From positions 1-41,124 of the forward strand of contig NZ_BDCC01000003.1 in NCBI RefSeq assembly GCF_001613305.1: DNA of 41,124 nucleotides, read 5' to 3'. Shown here piece after piece: positions 1 to 7,744 of this stretch. Position numbers and translations under genes: made by a program. Position 1 is the first letter of the stretch. Each line of letters starts with the position of its first letter. The DNA comes from Nocardia vaccinii NBRC 15922 (GTDB taxonomy: Bacteria > Actinomycetota > Actinomycetes > Mycobacteriales > Mycobacteriaceae). The notes below the pieces were generated by a model. The model was not told the DNA's origin. It searched no databases and worked only from the letters and a program-made list of their open reading frames with translations.

Positions 1-2961
1 CGTCCCGGCGGACCCACCCAGGCGCCGAGCGCGCTCCGGCCCGGCAACGGCCCGACGCCAGTGCCCGGCACATCACGTCCAGGTGGCGGGTCCGCTCCCG
101 ACGAAGGGGCGACGACGAAATTCGCGGGTGGTCCAGTGCGGTCCACCGCTCCCGGCAACGGGCCCACCCCACCGCCGCGCACAGCACGCCCAGGTGGCGA
201 GCAGACAGTGAAATCCGCGGGCGGCTCGGCCGGACCGACACCTCCGGGCGGCGCAGCACGTCCGGGCAACGGACGCACGCCCGACGCCCCCGGCGGCGCA
301 CGCACATCACAACAGCCCGGCAATGATCAGACCGCGAAGTCGGCGGCCGGATCGACATCTCCGGCCGAGGGGCCGACCGCGAAATTCGCGGGTTGGCCGG
401 TCCGGTCGAGGAATCTCGGCGACGCGTCGGCCTCGAATCCGCCGGCCGCGCCGCTACCGGCGCGCCCCGGCGGCGGGTCTGCCCCGGAGGCGCAGACCGC
501 GCGGTTCGGCGATGCGCAGACGGCGAAGTTGGCGGGTGCGTCGTCTCCTGGCGGTCGCGACTCGCGTTCCGCGCCGGGAAATCAACGTCCCGGGAGCGGC
601 CCGGTGGCGGGATGGCCCAAGAGCGGACCGGCCCAGGACGCGCCGACACCGCCGAATCCCCCGGGCGGTACGCAGTCCGGCCAGCGCACACCGCCACCCA
701 CCAATCCGGCCCGGCCGGGACCGGGCCTGTTCGGCGCGTTGCGGTCGTCCCGAGATCTGGTGAACCCACCGGGCCGGTCCGGTCCGGGTACCTCGGCCTC
801 GGCTGACGAACCCGCACGGAACACGCCCGCGAATCCGGCGGGGCGGCCTGGGCACGAAACCGCCGAAACCACGCGATTCGGCAGCGGACCGGCACAACGG
901 CCGCCCGCGCCCGCCGACTCGGTGGATCGCGGGGCGGGCACAGCTGTGCGACCGCGATTCGACGGGAACGGTGCGGGGGTTGTGATGAATTCGAACGAAC
1001 GGCCCGGGGACAACACATCCGGGAAGCAACGGCCCGGTGGCGGATCGTCGGGCGGGTCGGGGTCGGCTTCCGCCGACGGCGGAACATCGACGGGGGCCGA
1101 TTCGGGCAACAGATCCGACCAGGGCACATCCGGCAATGCGACGGGACGGCCCGGGGCCGAGTCGTCGCGACCGGGCGGCGGGTCGGCGAAGGAGAAGTCC
1201 GCGGCCGACGATTTCGCGGGCCGACCGGAGCCCGGGACGTCCGCACCGAGCCCCAGCGACGGGCCGACTCGGGCGATCCCCATACCTGCGAATCCAGCGG
1301 CACGCCCCGGCACCGGGGCGCCCGCGGATTCAGCGGCTCGCCCCGGCTCACGGACACCCGAGAACCCCGCAGCACGACCCGGGGCAGGCGCACCCATAAA
1401 CCCCGCAGGACGACCAGGCACAGGCACACCCACAAACCCTGGAGCACGATCCGGCTCAGAGGCACCGAAGAATGGGGGAGAGCGGCCCGGGGCAAGGCCA
1501 CCCGCCAATCCGTCGGCCCGGTCCGGCTCGACGTCACCTGCCAATTCAGCGGCCGGACCCGACTCACGGACACCCGAAAACCTGGCCACACGACCCGGAA
1601 CAGGCGCACCCGCCAACCCGGCAGCCAGACCGAGTTCCGGAGGACCCGCGAAACCAGCAGCCCAGCCCGGCCCGGCCACACCCGCCAACCCGGCAGCCAG
1701 GCCCGGCTCGGGCGCACCCTCCAATTCAGCGGCCGGACCCGACTCACGGACACCCGAAAACCCGGCCACACGACCCGGAACAGGCGCACCCGCCAACCCG
1801 GCAGCCAGACCGGGTTCCGGAGGACCCGCGAAACCGGCGGCGCGACCGGGTGGGGGGTCGGCGGTGCCGCGGCCCGGCAGCACCACGCCCCCGCAGTCGG
1901 CGGGCGGGCCGGGATCGGGCACACCGGCGGTATCGCTGCCGGGTGCGGCCGCCGGAGCGGCGAAGGGGGCGGGACAGGATTCCTCGGCTGCGGGTGCGGC
2001 GGAACAGTCCGAGGCCGTCACCCGGGCGATGGGCAAGGACGGTGCGACGAAGCCGACCGGCAGACCCGACTCCGATGCGCGAGAAAGGGATTCGGAGCGG
2101 CCGAGCACACCGGGCGACAGCGGTAAGACGACGGTCATCTCCAAGTCTTCGCTGCCGGGCGGAAAGGGTTCCGGCGCAACCAAATCCGATTCTGCGAAGA
2201 ATGCGGCCGAGCAGCGTTCGAAGCCGATCGACCCGAAAACCGTTGTCATTCCGATGGTCCCGGATACCTCCGACGCGAATACGACCGTACTTCCGGTCCA
2301 GCGCCAGGGCGAGCAGGCCACCGAGAAGATGCGGCTCGACGACAAATCCGGCGCCGCGCAGGGCACTTTGCGCCTGCCGGATCCCGCCGGAGCCGGGGCC
2401 CCCTCACCGGCGGACGCGCGCCCCACCGTCCCGGAACAGCCCCGGCCGCCGCTGGCTCCGATCGCCGCCCCGCAGCGGATCCCCGGCGCACCGGACGAAT
2501 CGGCCGGCGCACCCGGGCGCCGCAACCGGCGGGGCCTGCTGATCGCGGGTGCGGCGGTCGTTTTGATCGTGGTGGTTATCGGCGTGATCATCGCGGTGGT
2601 CGGCGGCGGTGACAATTCACCCGAAGCCAAGGTCTCCGCGGCCATCACCAGCTACACCAACGCGCTCGAGACGGGCAGCCTGACCGATCTGCAGGGCGCG
2701 ACCTGCGGTGCGCAGAACGATTTCTACAAGAGCATGGCCAAATCGCCCGACCAGTACGCGAGTGTGCACAAACTCGCGGTCGAGCAGCGCAAGATCCCCA
2801 AGGTCGACGGCGTGAGCTCGGTCCAGATCACCGGCGACAAGGCGGTAGCGCAGGCCAACGTCTACACCGACGCCGATCCGACGCGCGCCTCGCGCACCTT
2901 CGACCTGCAGAACACCGCCGACGGCTGGAAGGTGTGTGATCTACCGAACGCCGGACAGTAA
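1..2961 (+). CDS. Pro/Gly-rich Rv0361-like membrane protein, 5' end outside window
   Basis: The reading frame is open from base 1. The codons before the GTG at 61 already encode the same RPGxGxTP-type repeat, so the true start lies upstream. About 840 residues are low-complexity Pro/Gly/Ala/Arg/Ser sequence; between about 1270 and 1860 they settle into a 12-residue period resembling ARPGTGAPANPA. A basic patch (RRNRR) and one strongly hydrophobic segment (about 2539-2604) follow. The last ~115 residues (2620-2958) look like the small NTF2/lumazine-binding-like extracytoplasmic domain found in mycobacterial Rv0361 and Mce-associated proteins. The predicted topology is a disordered cytoplasmic N-terminus, one membrane span and an outside C-terminal domain. 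Function is unknown. In M. tuberculosis the relative also sits near fba. Long open frames on the opposite strand here are by-products of the composition. Confidence 0.85.
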   Translation, partial: RPGGPTQAPSALRPGNGPTPVPGTSRPGGGSAPDEGATTKFAGGPVRSTAPGNGPTPPPRTARPGGEQTVKSAGGSAGPTPPGGAARPGNGRTPDAPGGARTSQQPGNDQTAKSAAGSTSPAEGPTAKFAGWPVRSRNLGDASASNPPAAPLPARPGGGSAPEAQTARFGDAQTAKLAGASSPGGRDSRSAPGNQRPGSGPVAGWPKSGPAQDAPTPPNPPGGTQSGQRTPPPTNPARPGPGLFGALRSSRDLVNPPGRSGPGTSASADEPARNTPANPAGRPGHETAETTRFGSGPAQRPPAPADSVDRGAGTAVRPRFDGNGAGVVMNSNERPGDNTSGKQRPGGGSSGGSGSASADGGTSTGADSGNRSDQGTSGNATGRPGAESSRPGGGSAKEKSAADDFAGRPEPGTSAPSPSDGPTRAIPIPANPAARPGTGAPADSAARPGSRTPENPAARPGAGAPINPAGRPGTGTPTNPGARSGSEAPKNGGERPGARPPANPSARSGSTSPANSAAGPDSRTPENLATRPGTGAPANPAARPSSGGPAKPAAQPGPATPANPAARPGSGAPSNSAAGPDSRTPENPATRPGTGAPANPAARPGSGGPAKPAARPGGGSAVPRPGSTTPPQSAGGPGSGTPAVSLPGAAAGAAKGAGQDSSAAGAAEQSEAVTRAMGKDGATKPTGRPDSDARERDSERPSTPGDSGKTTVISKSSLPGGKGSGATKSDSAKNAAEQRSKPIDPKTVVIPMVPDTSDANTTVLPVQRQGEQATEKMRLDDKSGAAQGTLRLPDPAGAGAPSPADARPTVPEQPRPPLAPIAAPQRIPGAPDESAGAPGRRNRRGLLIAGAAVVLIVVVIGVIIAVVGGGDNSPEAKVSAAITSYTNALETGSLTDLQGATCGAQNDFYKSMAKSPDQYASVHKLAVEQRKIPKVDGVSSVQITGDKAVAQANVYTDADPTRASRTFDLQNTADGWKVCDLPNAGQ
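1541..1835 (+). repeat. 180-bp tandem duplication inside the Pro-rich gene
   Basis: The stretch 1541-1655 recurs at 1721-1835 with an offset of exactly 180 bp and only a few mismatches (for example T versus C at 1583/1763). 180 bp is 60 codons, or five of the 12-residue repeat units, so the frame is kept. The similarity is high at the DNA level, third codon positions included, which suggests a recent duplication. Confidence 0.85.
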
Positions 2962-2992
2962 CCCCGGGCAGTGAGATTTCGCAGCCGATCGA

Positions 2993-3021
2993 CCACGGTG
3001 TGACGCGGCAATCCGCCGTGG
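2993..3021 (+). terminator. Weak hairpin after the Rv0361-like gene
   Basis: CCACGG at 2993-2998 can pair with CCGTGG at 3016-3021, about 30 bp past the stop codon, and a short TTTT lies at about 3031. The stem is only 6 bp with a long loop, so termination here is a weak suggestion. Confidence 0.25.
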
Positions 3022-3134
3022 GCTGTGACGTTTTCACGCCGCCCGGCGATAACCCTCACAGACACCTGGTCACCGGTCCGGCTCGTCTGTAGAGTGGCCG
3101 AGTTCTGAAAGACAAGCATGGGGAGCACAGGGAT

Positions 3135-4172
3135 ATGCCGCAGCTGGCACCCGAAACGTCGGCAACCACGGCGCTGATCGGTCGGCACTTCCGGATTCGG
3201 GATCACTACGATGTCCGCCGCGAGAAGATCCGGGAGTTCGCCCGCGCGGTTCAGAACAACCACCCGGCACACCGGATCGAGGACGAGGCGGCCAAGCTCG
3301 GCTACCAGAACGTCCTCGCGCCGCCGACCTTCACCGCAGTCATCGGCATGACGATCACACAGGCACTGCTGGATTCGGAGCTCACGCAGTACGACCTGTC
3401 CCAAATCCTGCAGACGGACCAGCTTTTCGAGATCCACCGCCCGATCATGGCGGGCCACCGCACGACCAGTCAGGCGAAGATCGAGTCGATCCGCCAGGTG
3501 CGCGGCAACGACTTCGTCACCGTGCGGGCCACCGTGATCGACGAGGACGGCGAGGTCGCTGTCGTCGCGACGGTGACGATCGTGGCGCGATTGGGGCAGG
3601 AGGTCGATCCCGATATCGTCCGGCTGGTCGAGGGCCTGGTGATGCAGCGCCGCGAGACCACCGACGCCGATCTGCTCATCCCGATCTCCGAGGAGCAGGC
3701 CGTCACCCTGCCGACGCTGGCGCAATCGCGCGAGAACATCGAGGTGCACACGATTCCGCGGTTCGAGGAGCTGTCGGTCGGCGATGAGCTGCCGCTCGGC
3801 CGGATGCAGCTCACCCGCGGCGATCTGGTGAACTACGCCGGTGTCGCCGGCGACCCGAATCCCATCCACTTCAGCGACCGCGCCGCCGAGCTCGCCGGTC
3901 TGCCGACCGTGGTCGCGCACGGCCTGCTCACCATGGGTCTGGGCGCGGAATACCTGAGCGCGTGGCTGGGCGACCCGACCGCCGTCGAGTCCTACAGCGT
4001 CCGCTTCGCCGGCCTGGTGCCGGTCGAGGCCACCGCGCCCGCCGAGATCGAATTCACCGCCAAGATCAAATCCCTGGACCCCGAACGCCGCACGGCCACC
4101 CTGCTGCTCTCGGGCACCTCCGCCGGAAAGAAACTTTTCGGCCGAGCCATCGCTCAGGTCCAGCTGAGCTGA
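3135..4172 (+). CDS. Fused HadA/HadB-type (3R)-hydroxyacyl-ACP dehydratase
   Basis: This 345-residue protein is two hot-dog folds in one chain. Residues ~15-160 resemble the HadA-type (UPF0336) half, with NVLAPPTFTAVIG as the typical N-terminal signature. Residues ~200-345 are a MaoC/HadB half with the hydratase-2 motif YAGVAGDPNPIH at 234-245; Asp240 and His245 are the expected catalytic pair. In mycobacteria HadA and HadB are separate subunits of the FAS-II dehydratase that extends meromycolate chains; here they appear fused head to tail, giving a fixed 1:1 ratio. The ATG at 3135 has GGGAG upstream at 3121-3125. It is transcribed alone, converging on the DUF4185 gene. The expected substrate is a long-chain (3R)-hydroxyacyl-ACP, inferred from family and from fabH elsewhere in the window. 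Confidence 0.88.
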   Translation: MPQLAPETSATTALIGRHFRIRDHYDVRREKIREFARAVQNNHPAHRIEDEAAKLGYQNVLAPPTFTAVIGMTITQALLDSELTQYDLSQILQTDQLFEIHRPIMAGHRTTSQAKIESIRQVRGNDFVTVRATVIDEDGEVAVVATVTIVARLGQEVDPDIVRLVEGLVMQRRETTDADLLIPISEEQAVTLPTLAQSRENIEVHTIPRFEELSVGDELPLGRMQLTRGDLVNYAGVAGDPNPIHFSDRAAELAGLPTVVAHGLLTMGLGAEYLSAWLGDPTAVESYSVRFAGLVPVEATAPAEIEFTAKIKSLDPERRTATLLLSGTSAGKKLFGRAIAQVQLS

Positions 4173-4181
4173 GAGCTTGTC

Positions 4182-4226
4182 GCCCAGTAAGTTCGAGCAT
4201 CGATATGCTCAATCCCGCAACTGGGC
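4182..4226. terminator. Nested hairpin between convergent genes
   Basis: GCCCAGT (4182-4188) pairs with ACTGGGC (4220-4226), and inside it GAGCAT (4195-4200) pairs with ATGCTC (4205-4210) around a CGAT loop. The structure sits between the HadAB fusion (+) and the DUF4185 gene (-) and overlaps the latter's stop codon at 4209-4211. A bidirectional terminator is the likely role. There is no clear U-tract. Confidence 0.5.
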
Positions 4227-5654
4227 ATGCATCAGGTAGACGTTGTAGTCACTCCAGGTGCTGATGGTGAAGTACAGGTCCGAGCCGGTGGACCACGGGT
4301 GGATGAAGCCGCCGTAGAGTTCCGGATAACTCATGACGCTGACCGTGGGTGTGCTCTCGGACCAGACGCCCTGAGGTGAATTCGCTTCGCGCAGAACGAT
4401 TGCACCCTTGGCTGTGTCCAGATAACTCATCTGCCAGACGTTTCGGGCGGCGTCGTAACGCACCGACAACTCACCGGCCGGTCCCTGGGCTATCGGTGTG
4501 GCGGAAGCGGCTCCGCCCACCGGCGTCCACGAACCCGCGTGCCAGTACTGGTACGCGGAAGTGTTGAGCACCTGGGATTTACGCACCCGGGCCAATCCCA
4601 CCGACCCCAGCCGGGTATTGGGCGTGCCGAACATGTAGACGTAGTCGCCCTGCGGAACCATCGCCGCCACTTGAAAATTCGCCAGACCGAAGATGTCGTC
4701 CCAGTGCGCGTAGGGGTCCTTGGTCCACGTCCGGCCGTGATCGTCGGAGTAGGCGATCCCGCCGTAGTTGGTGAAGAACGAGCCCGGCGCGCTGTTCCAG
4801 GTGCGAATCGACATGTAGCTCAGATATTGTCGCGATCCGATCGCGAAACCCGAGGTCGGGATCGTGGTGATCTCGATATTGTCCTTTTTACGACTGTCCA
4901 GCACTTCGGCGGCGTGGCACCGGTCGTCGGTCACCATGCGGTCGAAGATCACGCCGTGACTCAGATCGTGATTCCTGCTGAACGCCAGCACATTACTGCG
5001 CCAGTCGTGCCCCATGCCGCCGGGCGGATGGAAGCCGACGCCGACGGTGTCGCCGAAGGCCATGGCGACCTCGCCGGGCGCGCTCTCCCACGAAATACCC
5101 AGATCGGTGCCGTACACCTGCCACCGCTTATCGGTGCGATTGACCGAATTCGCGCCGGTTTCCGCGGCCACCTCGGTAACCCGGCCGATCCGCGGCGCGG
5201 CGCGCACCGGCGACTGCGGTCCCGCTTCGGTCTGCGGATGCTGCTTGGCGGGCGGCGGCGGTCCGGTGTGCGGCGAGGGCCCCGGAGGCAGCGCGAAATA
5301 GAAGGGCTCGGGATTCAACAGCACATCGGGCAGGCCGAGGCGCTGCAGCAGACTCGGCGCGGGTGCGGGCGTGTCGGTCAGATCGGGGCACGGATCGGTA
5401 CACGGGTCGGCGGGCAACGTCATCACGGTGCGCTTCACCGGCCCGGGCGGCTGCGGCCCCGGATCCACGGTGACCACCGGATAGGGAATCGGAATCTCGA
5501 GCGTCCTGGGCACCAACGACGCGTGCGTCGGCACGGGATCGGTTGCACACGGCCCGATCCCGGGCGTCGACGCGGGTTCCGCGTGCACCACGGGCGGTAC
5601 GCCCAGCACTGCGATGACAACCGTCCCGACGGCAGCAAACAGCCGCATACTCAT
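4209..5654 (-). CDS. Secreted DUF4185-domain protein
   Basis: The 481-residue product begins with a Sec-type signal peptide (MSMRLFAAVG, a hydrophobic core, then VVHA/EP as a likely cleavage site near residue 25). A Pro-rich, Cys-containing linker runs to about residue 155. The remainder matches DUF4185, a secreted beta-propeller-like family seen in actinobacteria; recognisable pieces are YGTDLGISWE, AMAFGDTVG and GIAYSDDHGRTW, the last resembling an Asp-box of sialidase-type propellers. No enzymatic role is established for DUF4185, so none is assigned. The ATG at 5654 is supported by AAAGGGG seven bases upstream. The gene is divergent from the Excalibur-like gene and converges on the HadAB fusion. 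Confidence 0.85.
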   Translation of the reverse strand: MSMRLFAAVGTVVIAVLGVPPVVHAEPASTPGIGPCATDPVPTHASLVPRTLEIPIPYPVVTVDPGPQPPGPVKRTVMTLPADPCTDPCPDLTDTPAPAPSLLQRLGLPDVLLNPEPFYFALPPGPSPHTGPPPPAKQHPQTEAGPQSPVRAAPRIGRVTEVAAETGANSVNRTDKRWQVYGTDLGISWESAPGEVAMAFGDTVGVGFHPPGGMGHDWRSNVLAFSRNHDLSHGVIFDRMVTDDRCHAAEVLDSRKKDNIEITTIPTSGFAIGSRQYLSYMSIRTWNSAPGSFFTNYGGIAYSDDHGRTWTKDPYAHWDDIFGLANFQVAAMVPQGDYVYMFGTPNTRLGSVGLARVRKSQVLNTSAYQYWHAGSWTPVGGAASATPIAQGPAGELSVRYDAARNVWQMSYLDTAKGAIVLREANSPQGVWSESTPTVSVMSYPELYGGFIHPWSTGSDLYFTISTWSDYNVYLMHAQLRD

Positions 5655-5714
5655 GGTCCAACCCCTTTGCGTCGTCGCCCCGACCAGACCTTACTGTGTT
5701 CGATTGTTCGATCG

Positions 5715-5861
5715 GCTCCGCTTCGCTCCGGCGTGCCGCGGCCCCTCGAGGGCCGATTCCTTTCTCCCCCGCTCCGTCGATCCGAAATCGCCCCGGGCCC
5801 GGCCCAGGGGTCGGCGTTGCCCGGAGGGTGCGGGACTCGGTGCCCTTCGGGCGTTCGCCTG
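5715..5861 (+). repeat. Dispersed intergenic repeat, copy 1
   Basis: This ~147-bp element aligns over its whole length with 12317-12476. It opens with TCCGCTTCGCTCCGG (5717-5731), continues into a hairpin GGCCC-CTCGA-GGGCC (5740-5754), and ends near GTCGGCGTTG (5810-5819) and ACTCGGT. It fills most of the divergent region between the DUF4185 gene and the Excalibur-like gene, so it may contribute promoter or leader sequence to either. No transposase or terminal inverted repeat accompanies it. Confidence 0.8.
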
Positions 5862-5927
5862 TTTCGGGAACGCGGCCTAGAGTTGACTCGAAGCCTTTGT
5901 CCGATAGCAGCGTTCAGGATTGCCGCC

Positions 5928-6266
5928 GTGAAGATTCCAGCATTTCGCCGCATGATTCCCGTCCTCGCCGCGGTCGCGCTGCTCGGCCTCGCCGCACCCG
6001 CCGCGGCCCTGGCCGCACCGGGCTCGGGGGCAGGCACCGGCGGTGCGAGCGCCGGTGGCAGCGGATTCACCGTGAACGATCAGGGCACGATCAGCCCGCC
6101 ACAGAACAGCTCCGACGATCGGAACACTCCGGTCTGGTATCCGAACTGCGCCGCGGTGCGCGCCGCGGGCAAGGCGCCGCTGTATTCCTCGCAGCCCGGA
6201 TACAACGCACTGCTCGACCCGAAGGGCACCGGCGTGGCCTGCGGACCCGGCAGCACCACCCCTTGA
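5928..6266 (+). CDS. Small secreted Excalibur-like protein
   Basis: The GTG at 5928 is preceded by AGGA at 5916-5919 (eight-base spacing) and gives 112 residues. A short basic n-region (KIPAFRR), a hydrophobic Ala/Leu core and ALAAP form a signal peptide; an in-frame ATG at 5952 is a weaker alternative start because it loses the basic residues. The C-terminal ~40 residues (YPNCAAVRAAGKAPLYSSQ, then PGY, LLD and GVAC) resemble the Excalibur fold, an extracellular domain with two conserved Cys. The usual DxDxDGxxC calcium loop is reduced to DPKGTGVAC, so calcium binding is doubtful. The gene ends one base before the stop codon of the convergent EmbR-like gene. Confidence 0.8.
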   Translation: MKIPAFRRMIPVLAAVALLGLAAPAAALAAPGSGAGTGGASAGGSGFTVNDQGTISPPQNSSDDRNTPVWYPNCAAVRAAGKAPLYSSQPGYNALLDPKGTGVACGPGSTTP

Positions 6267-6267
6267 G

Positions 6268-7431
6268 CTAGCCCGTGACCGGTGCGAGCGCCGCGGTCGG
6301 GGGCGCGTCCGAGGAACCCTCGAACCGCAGGATCGTCGACCCGATCCGCACGGTATCGCCGTCGGCGAGAACCGAACCGCTGTCGATCGGCTCCTCGTTG
6401 ATGTAGATGCCGTTCGCCGAGTGCAGATCCTTGATCAGCAGCCCGGCCCGGCTCGGCAGGATGTGCGCGTGATACCGGCTGACCTTCGGGTCGTCGAGGA
6501 CCAGGTCGTTATCGGTCATGCGGCCGATCTTCAAGCCGCCCTTGGGAATCGGGACAGCTCTCCCGTCGGGGAGCCGCAGCTGCCCGGACCGCGCCCAGCG
6601 CGGCGTCTCGGTGACCGTCTCGGTCATCGCTTGCGCCATCCGCTCGACCTTCGCGATATCGGCGGTGTTCAGCGGTTCCTGCCGCAGCACCCGCTGTTCC
6701 AGCTCGATCAGCGCCGGACCCGGATCGATCCCCAGCTCGTCGGCCAGCACCGTGCGGACCCGGCGACACGCCTCGAGCGCGTCGGCCTGCCGCCCGGACA
6801 GGTACAGCGCGGTGATCAACTGCACCCACAGCGGTTCGCGCAGCGGATGCGCACTGGTCGTCGAGACCAGTTCACCGACCACGGAAGCTGCTCGGCCACA
6901 GGCGATTTCGGCATCGATGCGGGCCGAGGCGACCAGTAGCCGCTCCTCGTCCATGGCGGTGGCGAAGCTCTCGGCGAAGTGCAGGCCGGACAGATCGTCC
7001 AGCGCCTTACCGCTCCATTCGGCCAGGGCCGCGGCGAACAGTTCCGACGCCCCGCGATGATCACCTGCCGCGGCCGCCTCCGAACCGGCCCGCCGCGCCG
7101 CGTCGAACCGCCCGAGATCGCATCCGCCATCCGGAATCTCGAGCCGATATCCCGCTGATTCGGTGCGCAGCACCGCCGCCGGGTCCAGGCCCGAATTACG
7201 CAGTGTCTTACGGATATTCGAGACGAACACCTGCAGACTCGCCTGATAGGAGTCCGGCGGCTCCTCGTTCCAGACGATATCCGCCAGCGCCTGCGAGGAC
7301 ACCGCCCGCCGCCGATTCACCGTCAACGCGGCCAACAACGCCCGCGGCTTGGGCCCACCGACCGCGACGGGCGCACCATCGATCATCAACCGAACGGGCC
7401 CGAGCACCCGAACATCCAAGCTGTGTGACAC
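6268..7431 (-). CDS. EmbR-like SARP regulator with FHA domain
   Basis: The 387-residue product matches the EmbR layout (M. tuberculosis EmbR has about 388). It has an N-terminal OmpR-type winged helix (LGPVRLMIDG, GGPKPRALLAALTV, to ~100), then a bacterial transcriptional activation domain (BTAD) of helical repeats (~100-255). A C-terminal FHA domain (~280-375) carries the hallmarks IGR, KVSRYHA and SANGIYIN, which bind phosphothreonine. EmbR is activated by Ser/Thr kinase phosphorylation and controls arabinan synthesis in mycobacteria; whether this paralogue does so is not shown, and no kinase or emb gene lies in the window. The GTG at 7431 has GGGG about seven bases upstream. It is expected to act as a DNA-binding activator in the cytoplasm. 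Confidence 0.88.
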   Translation of the reverse strand: MSHSLDVRVLGPVRLMIDGAPVAVGGPKPRALLAALTVNRRRAVSSQALADIVWNEEPPDSYQASLQVFVSNIRKTLRNSGLDPAAVLRTESAGYRLEIPDGGCDLGRFDAARRAGSEAAAAGDHRGASELFAAALAEWSGKALDDLSGLHFAESFATAMDEERLLVASARIDAEIACGRAASVVGELVSTTSAHPLREPLWVQLITALYLSGRQADALEACRRVRTVLADELGIDPGPALIELEQRVLRQEPLNTADIAKVERMAQAMTETVTETPRWARSGQLRLPDGRAVPIPKGGLKIGRMTDNDLVLDDPKVSRYHAHILPSRAGLLIKDLHSANGIYINEEPIDSGSVLADGDTVRIGSTILRFEGSSDAPPTAALAPVTG

Positions 7432-7744
7432 TTTCTACCCCGCCTAGCCGCTAGGACGCCGCCTCGCCGAGGTCACAGAATACTCGTAACCCCAGCGGGC
7501 CTGCGCAACAACTGATCTCGCAAGCACTCGGCAACCGCGAGACCAGATCGCGCTCCCGGCCTCCACCCGGAAACGCGAGTCCGGCGGCACCGACCGACCC
7601 GATCCCCGCGCAACAACCGATTTCGAGAGAACATGGGTAACTTCCCGGGCACACCCGAAACCCGGCCACGCACCCATCCGTCGGCCCGACGCGCGCCTCC
7701 CCGGGCACCCAGCGACACGCCGAAGTCCCGGGGAGGCGGGGGAG
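7432..7744. other. Intergenic region between EmbR-like gene and fba
   Basis: No convincing gene is seen in these 313 bases; the small frames on the minus strand lack a ribosome site and family signal. It contains a direct repeat GCGCAACAACYGATYTCG at 7503-7520 and 7608-7625 (offset 105 bp), a weak hairpin TCTCGC (7516-7521) with GCGAGA (7537-7542), and the fba terminator-like stem listed separately. It must also hold the EmbR-like promoter. Confidence 0.5.
7694..7738 (-). terminator. Terminator-like stem after fba
   Basis: A perfect 12-bp inverted repeat, CGCCTCCCCGGG (7694-7705) with CCCGGGGAGGCG (7727-7738), separated by 21 bases, starts six bases past the fba stop codon. There is no U-tract, as is common for actinobacterial terminators. 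Confidence 0.6.

Noticed and set aside
582..2648. 688-codon open frame on the minus strand opposite the Pro-rich gene
   Set aside because: It is the mirror of a GC-rich repeat gene (Pro/Gly codons read backwards), with no ribosome site and no domain.
3024..3038. CRP-like TGTGA-TCACG before the HadAB gene
   Set aside because: The arms are separated by five bases, not six, so the spacing does not fit CRP.
4539..5927. Long plus-strand extension upstream of the Excalibur-like gene
   Set aside because: It runs antisense through the DUF4185 gene and through the dispersed repeat; the signal peptide begins at 5928.
7444..7718. Several 77-85-codon minus-strand frames between the EmbR-like gene and fba
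   Set aside because: No ribosome site, family or codon signal; they overlap each other in different frames.
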